A stretch of DNA of 9,967 bases. It comes from an uncultured Eubacteriales bacterium. Lineage in GTDB: Bacteria; Bacillota; Clostridia; Oscillospirales; Oscillospiraceae. The stretch covers positions 1 through 9,967 of the forward strand of contig OMQS01000104.1 of NCBI GenBank assembly GCA_900313295.1, in the 5' to 3' direction. Positions 1 to 6,302 of the stretch are shown piece by piece (within the stretch, counting starts at the first letter, position 1; each line of letters starts with the position of its first letter). A program made the position numbers and the translations under genes. The notes beneath the pieces were generated by a model. That model ran no database searches, had not been told where the DNA came from, and saw nothing but the letters and a program-made list of their open reading frames with translations.

Positions 1-46
1 CTTCCCTACCCCTTATGGGGTCTGACGGCGCGTATTACCATGCATT

Positions 47-1156
47 TTATTGAGGTTTATTCGGCTCTGTAATGCTATTTCCCTTTATACCATTTTTGTT
101 CTTTTTTCTCCACTTTGCGTAGTTGATGCACACGCACACAATGGCCACGATGCCGATGTAGCCGAACACCGGAAACACCGTCCCCACCAGATTGCCGAAG
201 CCCGCCAGACTGGCGGCCCATACCAAAAGCATCAGCACCGCCATGGTGATCTTCCGGTGGCTGTCAAACGCTTTCACATGGCGGTTGACATACTCCATCA
301 GCGCCACAAGGGACGCAAGCCCATTGCTGAACATGCCCATCAAAAGCAGCACGCCGTACACGATGCCCAGCGTCGGATTCAGGCGGGAGGCCAGCGCCAC
401 CATGGGCATCTGCTCCGCCGCCGCGTCCATATAGCCCGTCAGAGAGGTCAGCACACTTCCGGCCACAAGGATCAGCAGCACCCCGCCCAAGGCGATGCCC
501 AGCCGCACCGTCTTCTTCTCCTTGAGATATTTGCCCAGCGGCGCCATGATTCCCACGGCGCCGAGGAGGTTGTAGGCCACATAGGTCAGCGCCGCCACGA
601 TCCAGTTGGGCATCAGAGGGTTGCTGTGCACCTGCTCGGGCAGGGACAGGATCCCCTCCGTTCCGAACTCGATCCAGCTCATCGCCGCAAAGGCCACCGT
701 GGCCGCCACGATAATGGGCACCAGAGCGGAAAACACCTTCATCATGCCGGAGATGCCCAGCAGCGCCACCACGCCCAGCAGCAGCACGAACACCGCCGAA
801 GCGATCTCCGAAGGAACGGCCAAAAGCTGCTCCACGGTAGCGCCTACGCCGGCGGTCATGATGACCACCACGCCCAGCAAAAACGCGTTGAGGATCAGCC
901 CCGCCAGCGTCCGCAGAAACGGCACGTTCCACGGCACCATGATCTCCTCCACCTTTTCCAGCCCCGACTCCTGCAGCAGCCGCATCATGATGATGCCGAA
1001 GGCTGCTAGCAGCACGCAGGCCAGAAGCAGCCCGACATACCCTTTCACGCCGAACTCGCCGAAAAACTGCCATAATTCCTGGCCGGACACGAATCCGGCG
1101 CCCAAGAAACATCCCGCAAAGGCCAGAGCCAGCGGGATGATTTTGATTTCCTTCAT
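47..1156 (-). CDS. YkvI-type multi-pass membrane protein, predicted transporter
   Basis: A 369-residue integral membrane protein resembling the YkvI family (COG3949), which is distantly related to LeuT/APC-fold solute carriers; the substrate is unknown. The N-terminus has the small-residue helix with GAGFVSGQE at about residues 19-27, typical of this family and probably an unwound substrate or ion-binding helix. I count about ten hydrophobic segments, near 6-26, 40-60, 83-108, 118-137, 143-162, 186-206, 217-238, 260-284, 303-322 and 324-347, with a basic, polar cytoplasmic tail from about 348. The ATG at 1156 is chosen because AGGAG lies 7-10 bases upstream on this strand and because the longer in-frame starts (up to 1273) lie in or upstream of the promoter at 1185-1213. 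It is divergent from the acyltransferase gene. The family assignment is fairly sure; the transported solute is not known. Confidence 0.85.
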   Translation of the reverse strand: MKEIKIIPLALAFAGCFLGAGFVSGQELWQFFGEFGVKGYVGLLLACVLLAAFGIIMMRLLQESGLEKVEEIMVPWNVPFLRTLAGLILNAFLLGVVVIMTAGVGATVEQLLAVPSEIASAVFVLLLGVVALLGISGMMKVFSALVPIIVAATVAFAAMSWIEFGTEGILSLPEQVHSNPLMPNWIVAALTYVAYNLLGAVGIMAPLGKYLKEKKTVRLGIALGGVLLILVAGSVLTSLTGYMDAAAEQMPMVALASRLNPTLGIVYGVLLLMGMFSNGLASLVALMEYVNRHVKAFDSHRKITMAVLMLLVWAASLAGFGNLVGTVFPVFGYIGIVAIVCVCINYAKWRKKNKNGIKGNSITEPNKPQ

Positions 1157-1184
1157 TTTTTCTCTCCTTTGCCGTGGTTTTTTC

Positions 1185-1213
1185 ATTATAACAAAGGGCG
1201 GAACCTTCGTCAA
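1185..1213 (-). promoter_or_regulatory. Sigma-A promoter for the YkvI-type gene
   Basis: Read on the minus strand, TTGACG (1213-1208) is followed by a 17-base spacer and a perfect TATAAT (1190-1185). Transcription would begin near 1178, leaving a leader of about 20 bases before the ATG at 1156. The -10 box overlaps upstream in-frame ATG codons, which supports the shorter start for the downstream protein. Confidence 0.8.
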
Positions 1214-1238
1214 GGTGGCCAAAATGGTCGCGCAAAAA

Positions 1239-1259
1239 TTTACCAAACCATTCGGTAAA
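1239..1259. promoter_or_regulatory. Candidate operator: 21-bp near-palindrome between divergent promoters
   Basis: Left arm TTTACCAAA and right arm TTCGGTAAA are inverted copies matching at 8 of 9 positions around a three-base centre (CCA). The element sits 25 bp upstream of the minus-strand -35 box and 5 bp upstream of the plus-strand -35 box, so one dimeric regulator could act on both promoters. The form (ACCRAA-N3-TTYGGT) resembles operators of TetR-type repressors, but no regulator gene is in the window and the assignment is inference. Confidence 0.45.
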
Positions 1260-1264
1260 CTTTG

Positions 1265-1293
1265 TTGACGCACAGCGGAAAGTACTATATAAT
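1265..1293 (+). promoter_or_regulatory. Sigma-A promoter for the acyltransferase-aminotransferase unit
   Basis: TTGACG (1265-1270), a 17-base spacer, and a perfect TATAAT (1288-1293). The start of transcription would fall near 1300, giving a leader of about 50 bases that ends in AGGAGG (1338-1343) seven bases before the ATG at 1351. The same two hexamers with the same spacing occur in the divergent promoter. Confidence 0.8.
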
Positions 1294-1350
1294 TAAATGC
1301 GGATAATTGCGGCTATACGCACTTTCAAGTACATATCAGGAGGCTGTTTT

Positions 1351-2265
1351 ATGATCAATACCATCCAAGGCATTGTGGAGGCCGCCAAGGGCGGTCAGAG
1401 CGGCGTGATCGCCGTAGCTGCGGCGCACGATGAGCCTGTCATCGAGGCCGTGGTGACCGCCCGCCGCGAGGGCATTGCCACCCCCATTCTGGTGGGTCAC
1501 ACTGACGAGATCTGCCGGATGCTGCAGAACATCGGCGAAGACCCCGCATCCTATGAGATCATCGCCGCCGATTCCGACACGGACAGCGCCGCCAAGGCTG
1601 TGGCTCTGTGCGCCGAGGGCAAGGCCAACTTCCTCATGAAGGGCATTCTGGGCACAGCCGACCTGATGCGGGCTGTGTTCAACAAGGAGTGCGGCCTGCG
1701 CACCTCCCACCTCACCACCCACTGCATGTTCTACGAGATCCCCGCCCTGGGCAAAATGGTCATCCTCACCGACGGCGGCGTGAACACCTTCCCCGATCTG
1801 GAGAAGAAAGCCGAAATTCTGGAGAATGCCGCCGCCGTGCTGCAGGCGCTGGGCTATGAGTCCATCAATGCCGCCTGCATCTGCGGCGCGGAACAGGTGA
1901 ATCCCAAGGTGCAGTCCACCGTGGACGCCGACGCCCTGACCAAGATGACCGACCGCTGGAGCAAGTATAACATGCAGGTCTGCGGCCCCGTGGCGCTGGA
2001 TCTGGCCGTGAGCAAGGAAGCCTGCCACCACAAGCACTACACCGCTGCCGGCGCCGGCGACGCCGACATCCTGCTGGTGCCCAACTACGAGGTGGGCAAC
2101 GGCATCGGCAAGGCTGCTTCCCTCTTCGGCGGCGCCAAGAACGCCGGTATCATCCTCGGCGCCAAGGTGCCCATCGTTTTGGTCTCCCGCGCCGACAGTG
2201 CCGAGTCCAAGCTGGCCTCCATCGCCGCCGGCAGCGTGCTGGCGCAGCGGATGCATCTCGCCTGA
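1351..2265 (+). CDS. Phosphate acyltransferase, Ptb/Pta family (probable phosphate butyryltransferase)
   Basis: A 304-residue protein of the phosphate acetyl/butyryltransferase family, which swaps CoA for phosphate on an acyl-CoA in the cytoplasm (acyl-CoA + Pi to acyl phosphate + CoA). The length matches phosphate butyryltransferases, about 300 residues, and there is no extra N-terminal domain as in long Pta. Family-type segments are FLMKG near 94-98, a TDGGVNTFPDLEKKAEIL-type block at 140-157, LLVPNYEVGNGIGKA at 241-255 and VPIVLVSRADSAESKL at 273-288. The start is set by AGGAGG at 1338-1343; an upstream in-frame ATG at 1297 coincides with the transcription start and has no ribosome site. 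No butyrate kinase lies next to it, so the acyl group (butyryl, branched-chain acyl or acetyl) cannot be fixed. It is likely co-transcribed with the aminotransferase 69 bases downstream. Confidence 0.85.
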   Translation: MINTIQGIVEAAKGGQSGVIAVAAAHDEPVIEAVVTARREGIATPILVGHTDEICRMLQNIGEDPASYEIIAADSDTDSAAKAVALCAEGKANFLMKGILGTADLMRAVFNKECGLRTSHLTTHCMFYEIPALGKMVILTDGGVNTFPDLEKKAEILENAAAVLQALGYESINAACICGAEQVNPKVQSTVDADALTKMTDRWSKYNMQVCGPVALDLAVSKEACHHKHYTAAGAGDADILLVPNYEVGNGIGKAASLFGGAKNAGIILGAKVPIVLVSRADSAESKLASIAAGSVLAQRMHLA

Positions 2266-2279
2266 AAAGCATTTGCTGC
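2244..2279 (+). other. RNA hairpin spanning the acyltransferase stop codon
   Basis: GCAGCGGATGC (2244-2254) can pair with GCATTTGCTGC (2269-2279) as an unbroken 11-bp stem with two adjacent G-U wobbles. The 14-base loop contains the TGA stop (2263-2265). No T-run follows, so it is not a standard intrinsic terminator. It could be an intercistronic stabiliser or processing site; function is inference. Confidence 0.4.
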
Positions 2280-2290
2280 AGGCACAAACA

Positions 2291-2322
2291 TCGTGTAATC
2301 GTATAATCGTGTAATTGTATAA
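2291..2322 (+). repeat. Four tandem 8-bp units (TCGTRTAA)
   Basis: The units are TCGTGTAA, TCGTATAA, TCGTGTAA and TTGTATAA, equal to two 16-bp units that differ at one position. The array fills most of the gap between the acyltransferase and the aminotransferase and abuts the ribosome site AAGGAG at 2323-2328. It contains a TATAAT at 2302-2307, but no good -35 box lies at the right distance, so an internal promoter is not well supported. Confidence 0.8.
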
Positions 2323-2334
2323 AAGGAGAAAAAT

Positions 2335-3525
2335 ATGGTCAATCAAACTTTTTATGAGCTGGGCACCGCTCCGTCCGTGATCCGGCAGCTCTTTGCCTAT
2401 GGTCTGGAGCAGGCCAAGGTCGTCGGCAAGGAAAACGTCTTCGATTATTCTTTGGGCAATCCAAGCATTCCCGCCCCCAAAAAGGTCAATGAATCCATTC
2501 ATAAGGTCGTGGACGAAACGGACTCCATCCAGCTCCACGGTTACTCCATGGCAGCCGGCTTTGAAGAGCCCCGCGAGGCCATCGCAGCCGATCTCGCCCG
2601 TCGCTTTGGTCTGGACATCCGTGGCAGCGAGCTGTTCCTCACCTGCGGCGCCGCGCCGGCGCTGATCTCCGTGATGAAGGCGCTCATCGTGGATGCCGAC
2701 AGCGAGATCATGGTCATCGCCCCCTTTTTCCCTGAGTACCGCCCCTTCATCACCGCCAACGGCGGCAAAATGGTTGTGGTTCCCGCTGACACCGAGGCTT
2801 TTCAGGTGCATCTGGACGAGGTGGAGCGGCGCATCACGCCCCACACTCAGGCCATCATCGTCAACTCCCCCAATAACCCCTCCGGCGTAGTGTATACCGA
2901 GGAAACGCTGCGGGGTCTGGCCGCTCTGCTGGAGCGCAAGAGCGCCGAGTACGGCCATCCCATCTACATCATTGCCGACGAGCCTTACCGCGAGCTGGTG
3001 TACGGCGGCGTGAAAGTCCCCTTCATCCCCTGCCTGTATAAAAACACCATTGTCTGCTACTCCTACTCCAAGTCCCTGTCCCTGCCCGGCGAGCGCATCG
3101 GCTATGTCTATGTGCCCTCCTTCGCAGCCGACAGCGCCGCCGTCTATGCCACCGTGGCCGGCGCTGCACGCACCATGGGGCACGTCTGCCCGCCCACGCT
3201 GATGCAGAAGGTGGTGGGTCTGTGCGCCGAGGAGCAGCCCGACCTGCAGGCCTACGATGAAAACCGCAACCTGCTGTATAGCAGCCTGCGGGAAATGGGG
3301 TATGAGTGCGCCAAGCCCGACGGCGCCTTCTATCTGTTCGTGAAAGCTCCCGGCGGCGACGCAAACGCCTTTTCCGAAAAGGCCAAGCTGGAGCATAACC
3401 TGCTGGTGGTGCCGGCGGACGGCTTCGGCTGCCCGGGCTATTTCCGGCTGAGCTACTGCGTGTCCAACGACATGATCCGCCGCTCTCTCCCCGCCTTCAA
3501 GGCCATGATGGATGCCTACAAGTAA
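2335..3525 (+). CDS. PLP-dependent class I/II aminotransferase (aspartate aminotransferase-like)
   Basis: A 396-residue fold-type I aminotransferase that moves an amino group between an amino acid and a 2-oxo acid through pyridoxal phosphate. Key residues are visible: NNPSG at 180-184 (Asn181 near the cofactor ring), ADEPY at 214-218 (Asp215 for the pyridine nitrogen, Tyr218 for the ring oxygen), SYSKS with Schiff-base Lys246, and FRLSYC with carboxylate-binding Arg371. The opening region with a SLGNPS motif at about 39-44 matches a common Clostridia group usually annotated as aspartate aminotransferase; exact substrates cannot be read from sequence. AAGGAG ends six bases before the ATG. The gene follows the acyltransferase without a terminator and ends at a strong one. 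If aspartate is its substrate it would connect oxaloacetate to aspartate, the substrate of the next gene's enzyme. Confidence 0.9.
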   Translation: MVNQTFYELGTAPSVIRQLFAYGLEQAKVVGKENVFDYSLGNPSIPAPKKVNESIHKVVDETDSIQLHGYSMAAGFEEPREAIAADLARRFGLDIRGSELFLTCGAAPALISVMKALIVDADSEIMVIAPFFPEYRPFITANGGKMVVVPADTEAFQVHLDEVERRITPHTQAIIVNSPNNPSGVVYTEETLRGLAALLERKSAEYGHPIYIIADEPYRELVYGGVKVPFIPCLYKNTIVCYSYSKSLSLPGERIGYVYVPSFAADSAAVYATVAGAARTMGHVCPPTLMQKVVGLCAEEQPDLQAYDENRNLLYSSLREMGYECAKPDGAFYLFVKAPGGDANAFSEKAKLEHNLLVVPADGFGCPGYFRLSYCVSNDMIRRSLPAFKAMMDAYK

Positions 3526-3541
3526 GAACCTCTCCCACAGC

Positions 3542-3585
3542 AAAAACGGGACGTCCGACTTTAGCGGTCAGGCGTCCCGTTTTTC
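3542..3585 (+). terminator. Intrinsic terminator after the aminotransferase
   Basis: AAAAACGGGACG (3542-3553) pairs perfectly with CGTCCCGTTTTT (3573-3584). The T-run is the 3' part of the right arm. It closes the acyltransferase-aminotransferase unit. The A-rich left flank would also provide a T-run on the other strand. Confidence 0.9.
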
Positions 3586-3644
3586 TATTATCTTCTTTAA
3601 CAATTTTTCCTTTTATTTTTTCAAAAAAATTGACAAATTTCCAC

Positions 3645-3673
3645 TTGTAAAACCCATTTCATCCTATTATAAT
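3645..3673 (+). promoter_or_regulatory. Promoter for asnA
   Basis: TTGTAA (3645-3650), a 17-base spacer and a perfect TATAAT (3668-3673). Transcription would begin near 3680, leaving a leader under 30 bases, too short for a T-box. A better -35 hexamer, TTGACA at 3630-3635, is 32 bases from this -10 and so is unlikely to be used with it. Confidence 0.65.
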
Positions 3674-3706
3674 AAAAAAATATTTTATAGAAGGGTGTGT
3701 AAAACC

Positions 3707-4717
3707 ATGAGCAAGATCGTCATTCCTGAAGGGTACAAAACGCCGCTGTCCGTGTACGAGATGCAGCGCGCCATCGAATTCATCAAGAGCAATTTCCAGG
3801 TAAATCTGGGTCAGGCGCTGAACCTGCGCCGTGTGTCTGCTCCCCTGTTCGTTGATGAAAATTCCGGACTGAACGACAACCTCAACGGTGTGGAGCGCCC
3901 TGTTTCTTTCGACATTCCCGACGTCGGCTCCAACGCCCAGGTGGTGCATTCTCTGGCCAAGTGGAAGCGTCTGGCGCTGAAGAAATATGAGTTCAACGTG
4001 GGCAAGGGTCTGTTCACCGATATGAACGCCATCCGCCGTGACGAGGAGGTGGACAACACCCATTCCATCTATGTGGATCAGTGGGACTGGGAAAAGGTCA
4101 TCTCCCGCGAAGACCGCACCGAGGACTACCTGCGCCAGACCGTGCGCGCCATTGTGGGCGCCGTGTGCGAGACCAACGAAGCCCTGCAGATCGCCTTCCC
4201 CAGCCTGCACACGAAGCTGGATCGGGAGGTCTACTTCGTCACCACCCAGGAGCTGGAGGATCGCTGGCCCGATAAGACGCCCAAGGAGCGGGAGGATGCC
4301 ATCTGCAAGGAGCATCACACCGTCTTCCTCATGCAGATCGGCGATGACCTCAAGCGCTCCGGCAAGCCCCACGACGGCCGCGCGCCGGACTACGACGACT
4401 GGGCACTCAACGGCGACATCCTCATGTGGAATGACGTGCTGCAGCGCGGCTTTGAGATCTCCTCCATGGGTATCCGTGTGGATGAAGATTCCATGCGCTA
4501 CCAGCTGAAGAAGCGGGGCTGCGAGGAGCGCAGCAAGCTGCCCTTCCACAAGATGCTCCTTGACGGTGAGCTTCCCCTCACCATCGGCGGCGGCATCGGC
4601 CAGAGCCGCCTGTGCATGCTGATGATCGGCACCTGCCACATCGGCGAGGTGCAGGCCAGCCAGTGGGACAAGGGTACCGTGGACGCCTGCGAAAAGGCCG
4701 GCGTACTGCTGCTGTGA
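3707..4717 (+). CDS. asnA: Aspartate--ammonia ligase (asparagine synthetase A)
   Basis: AsnA makes asparagine from aspartate, ammonia and ATP, giving AMP and pyrophosphate, using a class II aminoacyl-tRNA synthetase-like catalytic core in the cytoplasm. The 336 residues compare with 330 in E. coli. Recognisable blocks are RRVSAPLFV at 41-49, FDIPDVGSNAQVVHSLAKWK at 68-87, FTDMNAIRRDE at 103-113, the YVDQWDWE block at 122-129, and the class II motif-3-like GGGIGQSR at 294-301. The ATG at 3707 begins the usual MSKIVIPEGY-type N-terminus; upstream in-frame codons run through the promoter. The ribosome site is weak (GAAGGGTG, 3690-3697). The gene is monocistronic between its own promoter and terminator. 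Confidence 0.96.
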   Translation: MSKIVIPEGYKTPLSVYEMQRAIEFIKSNFQVNLGQALNLRRVSAPLFVDENSGLNDNLNGVERPVSFDIPDVGSNAQVVHSLAKWKRLALKKYEFNVGKGLFTDMNAIRRDEEVDNTHSIYVDQWDWEKVISREDRTEDYLRQTVRAIVGAVCETNEALQIAFPSLHTKLDREVYFVTTQELEDRWPDKTPKEREDAICKEHHTVFLMQIGDDLKRSGKPHDGRAPDYDDWALNGDILMWNDVLQRGFEISSMGIRVDEDSMRYQLKKRGCEERSKLPFHKMLLDGELPLTIGGGIGQSRLCMLMIGTCHIGEVQASQWDKGTVDACEKAGVLLL

Positions 4718-4739
4718 TATTTCAATAAATCATTCAATT

Positions 4740-4772
4740 GAGCGACACGAGTTTTTCGTGTCGCTCTTTTTT
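4740..4772 (+). terminator. Intrinsic terminator after asnA
   Basis: GAGCGACACGA (4740-4750) pairs perfectly with TCGTGTCGCTC (4756-4766) around a GTTTT loop, followed by six T. It lies between convergent asnA and sfsA. In the sfsA direction the hairpin is followed only by a weak, interrupted T-rich stretch, so it may work partly for both. Confidence 0.93.
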
Positions 4773-4775
4773 ATA

Positions 4776-5450
4776 TTATAGGATCACGGGGATCTGACGA
4801 TCCATGGTCACCTCCTCCGGCGTGACCTGACATGTAAAGGCAAGCACCTGTACACCGGCGGCAGCTGCCTGCCGCAGCGCCTGCCCAAAGGCGGGATCCG
4901 TGCTGTCATTGGGAGAAAAGTCCAGCACATCCGCCATCTGCACCACGAAAAACACCGTGGCTCGGTGCCCCTGCTCCACGGCGCGCATCAGCGTGTGCAG
5001 ATGCCGCACGCCCCGCTCCGTGGGCGCATCGGGAAAAAACACATGGCCGTCCTCCTCCAAAGTTACCCCTTTGACCTCCACATAGTGCCTGCCCTGCTCC
5101 GTTTCCAGCAGAAAATCCAGGCGGCTGTCCCCAAAGGTCACCTCCGGCCGGACGCTGCGGATCCCCGCCTCCAGCCGCAGCGCCCACTCGCCGAAGATCT
5201 TATTGGGCGCCTGGGCATCCATGTTCACAAGGCGGCGCCCCTTTTCCACCGTGACCAGATCATAGGCCGTTTTGCGCTTGGGATTCGTCCCCTTTTCCAG
5301 CCACACCCGCGCCTCGGGACACAGCAGCTCCCGACATCGTCCGGTATTCTTCACATGGCAGACTACCTCCTCCCCCTCCACGAGCACATGGGCTATGAAG
5401 CGGTTGGGGCGGGACAGAAACACCGCCGGCAGTATCTCTCCGTATCGCAT
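4776..5450 (-). CDS. sfsA: DNA/RNA nuclease SfsA (sugar fermentation stimulation protein homolog)
   Basis: A 224-residue SfsA-family protein; E. coli SfsA is 234 residues. The family was named from stimulation of maltose metabolism in E. coli, binds DNA non-specifically, and has an N-terminal OB-like fold plus a PD-(D/E)XK nuclease-like domain. Diagnostic segments are LSRPNRFIA at 12-20, HVKNTGRC at 32-39, APNKIFGEWA at 81-90, SRLDF at 109-113, the YVEVKG nuclease core at 123-128 (Glu125, Lys127) and FPDAPTERGVRHL at 139-151. The ATG at 5450 is preceded by GGAGGT at 5467-5462 with an 11-base gap, slightly long. It stands alone, convergent with asnA and divergent from the decarboxylase operon, and its cellular role in Clostridia is unknown. 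Confidence 0.95.
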   Translation of the reverse strand: MRYGEILPAVFLSRPNRFIAHVLVEGEEVVCHVKNTGRCRELLCPEARVWLEKGTNPKRKTAYDLVTVEKGRRLVNMDAQAPNKIFGEWALRLEAGIRSVRPEVTFGDSRLDFLLETEQGRHYVEVKGVTLEEDGHVFFPDAPTERGVRHLHTLMRAVEQGHRATVFFVVQMADVLDFSPNDSTDPAFGQALRQAAAAGVQVLAFTCQVTPEEVTMDRQIPVIL

Positions 5451-5478
5451 CAGGAAAATTACCTCCGTAATAATTACT

Positions 5479-5504
5479 TCTTATGGGGAAACTATATCAT
5501 AAGA
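5479..5504. promoter_or_regulatory. Inverted repeat in the sfsA upstream region
   Basis: TCTTATG (5479-5485) and CATAAGA (5498-5504) form perfect 7-bp arms around a 12-base centre. The repeat overlaps weak -10-like hexamers on the minus strand (TATGAT at 5501-5496, TATAGT at 5496-5491), none with a good -35 box. It may be an operator or a leader hairpin for sfsA; chance occurrence in AT-rich sequence is possible. Confidence 0.3.
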
Positions 5505-5596
5505 TTCTTAAAAAGAAAAGTCTTTGTTAATTTTCCCGCAATCTCTGAAATTTTTTTAGCTATTCTGTCGAATTTTTAGTTTTTTCTTCCAAACTA

Positions 5597-5625
5597 TTGA
5601 ATGTGCACAAAAAATTTGATACAAT
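5597..5625 (+). promoter_or_regulatory. Extended -10 promoter of the oxaloacetate decarboxylase operon
   Basis: TTGAAT (5597-5602), a 17-base spacer and TACAAT (5620-5625), with TG one base upstream of the -10 (TGATACAAT), an extended -10 form. Transcription would begin near 5632, giving a leader of under 30 bases with AGGAGGG at 5644-5650. A perfect 8-bp palindrome TGTGCACA (5602-5609) overlaps the end of the -35 box and could bind a regulator. Confidence 0.65.
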
Positions 5626-5658
5626 GAGTCCAAATTTCGATGTAGGAGGGAATTGCCC

Positions 5659-5922
5659 ATGGAGTATTCCGATCTGTTTGTGTGTCTGATGGGATTGGGA
5701 ACGGTTTTTGTAGGCTTGGTTTGCATTATTCTTCTTGTGACCCTGATGAGCCTTGTGTGCCGCAGCACCGGAGAAAAGCCTGCTCCCACACCCGCCGCAC
5801 CGGCCGGTGCGCCGAAGGTCGGCACAAGTCCCGAGCTTATTGCCGCCGTTTCCGCTGCCATCGCCGAGGAAATGGGTACTGATATTTCCGCCATCCGTAT
5901 TATTTCCCTGAAACAAATCTGA
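5659..5922 (+). CDS. oadG: Na+-translocating oxaloacetate decarboxylase gamma subunit (OadG family)
   Basis: An 87-residue membrane-anchored small subunit. Family knowledge: OadG holds the alpha and beta subunits together and speeds decarboxylation in the Na+ pump. Visible are one long membrane segment at about 8-34, a Pro/Ala-rich linker at 41-53, and a C-terminal amphipathic part (about 58-87, SPELIAAVSAAIAEEMG) typical of this family; in Vibrio and Klebsiella enzymes the OadG C-terminal tail contacts the alpha subunit. The ATG at 5659 is preferred over the in-frame TTG at 5653, because AGGAGGG ends eight bases before the ATG but only two before the TTG. First gene of the operon, 17 bases from the biotin carrier. 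Confidence 0.87.
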   Translation: MEYSDLFVCLMGLGTVFVGLVCIILLVTLMSLVCRSTGEKPAPTPAAPAGAPKVGTSPELIAAVSAAIAEEMGTDISAIRIISLKQI

Positions 5923-5939
5923 GTAGGAGGACATTATAA

Positions 5940-6287
5940 ATGAAGAAGTACAGAGTGAATGTGAACGGCACTGTTTATGAGGTAGAGCTGGAGGACATCA
6001 CTGGCGCCGCCCCTGCCAGCGCACCGGCCGCACCTGCTGCTCCCGCAGCCGCTCCCGTTTCTGCCCCTGCAGGCGGCGAAAAGATCACCTCCCCCATGCC
6101 CGGCAACATCCTGAGCGTGAATGTGGCCGCCGGCGACACCGTGCAAAAAGGCCAAGTGCTGATGATCCTGGAAGCCATGAAGATGGAAAACGAGATCATG
6201 TGCCCCTGCGACGGCAAGGTCGTGTCCGTCAGCGTTACCAAGGGCGCAGCCGTGGAGTCCGGCACGCTGCTGTGCGTCATCGGTTAA
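5940..6287 (+). CDS. Biotin carboxyl carrier subunit of the Na+-pumping decarboxylase
   Basis: A 115-residue free-standing biotin carrier. Residues 1-20 form a short strand-rich start (MKKYRVNVNGTVYEVELEDI), 22-45 a flexible Ala/Pro linker, and 48-115 the biotinyl lipoyl-like domain with EAMKMEN, where Lys81 is the biotinylated residue. The PMPGNI stretch at 52-57 is also typical. It should shuttle carboxyl groups between the alpha carboxyltransferase and the beta pump. It resembles the gamma or biotin subunits of glutaconyl-CoA and methylmalonyl-CoA decarboxylases; here the neighbouring alpha subunit makes oxaloacetate the likely substrate. AGGAGG (5925-5930) is nine bases before the ATG. 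Biotin protein ligase is not in the window. Confidence 0.93.
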   Translation: MKKYRVNVNGTVYEVELEDITGAAPASAPAAPAAPAAAPVSAPAGGEKITSPMPGNILSVNVAAGDTVQKGQVLMILEAMKMENEIMCPCDGKVVSVSVTKGAAVESGTLLCVIG

Positions 6288-6302
6288 GGGGAGGATCCCT
6301 GC

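Noticed and set aside
9..22. Small hairpin ACCCC-TTAT-GGGGT downstream of the YkvI-type gene
   Set aside because: The stem is only five base pairs and is not followed by a T-run in the gene's direction, so a terminator call is not supported. Nothing else could be recognised in bases 1-46.
50..1009. A 319-codon plus-strand frame opposite the YkvI-type gene
   Set aside because: Extremely rich in His, Gln and Arg, as expected for the antisense of a hydrophobic membrane protein gene.
2302..2307. Internal promoter for the aminotransferase at TATAAT in the repeat
   Set aside because: The position 17 bases upstream reads CAGGCA, and the nearest TTG hexamer (TTGCTG, 2273-2278) is 23 bases away. The -10 match is more simply explained by the repeat.
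1336..3543. A 735-codon open frame on the minus strand opposite the acyltransferase and aminotransferase genes
   Set aside because: It runs across two well-supported genes and their gap, its translation is His/Gly/Ala-rich and family-less, and open antisense frames are common in GC-rich coding sequence.
3630..3673. TTGACA at 3630 as the asnA -35 box
   Set aside because: It is 32 bases from the TATAAT at 3668, far outside the usual 16-18. TTGTAA at 3645 has the correct spacing.
3526..3706. T-box riboswitch in front of asnA
   Set aside because: AGGGTGTG before the ATG recalls the T-box core, but the ACCGCG continuation is missing, the leader from the likely transcription start is under 30 bases, and the gap is filled by the upstream terminator and an AT-rich promoter.
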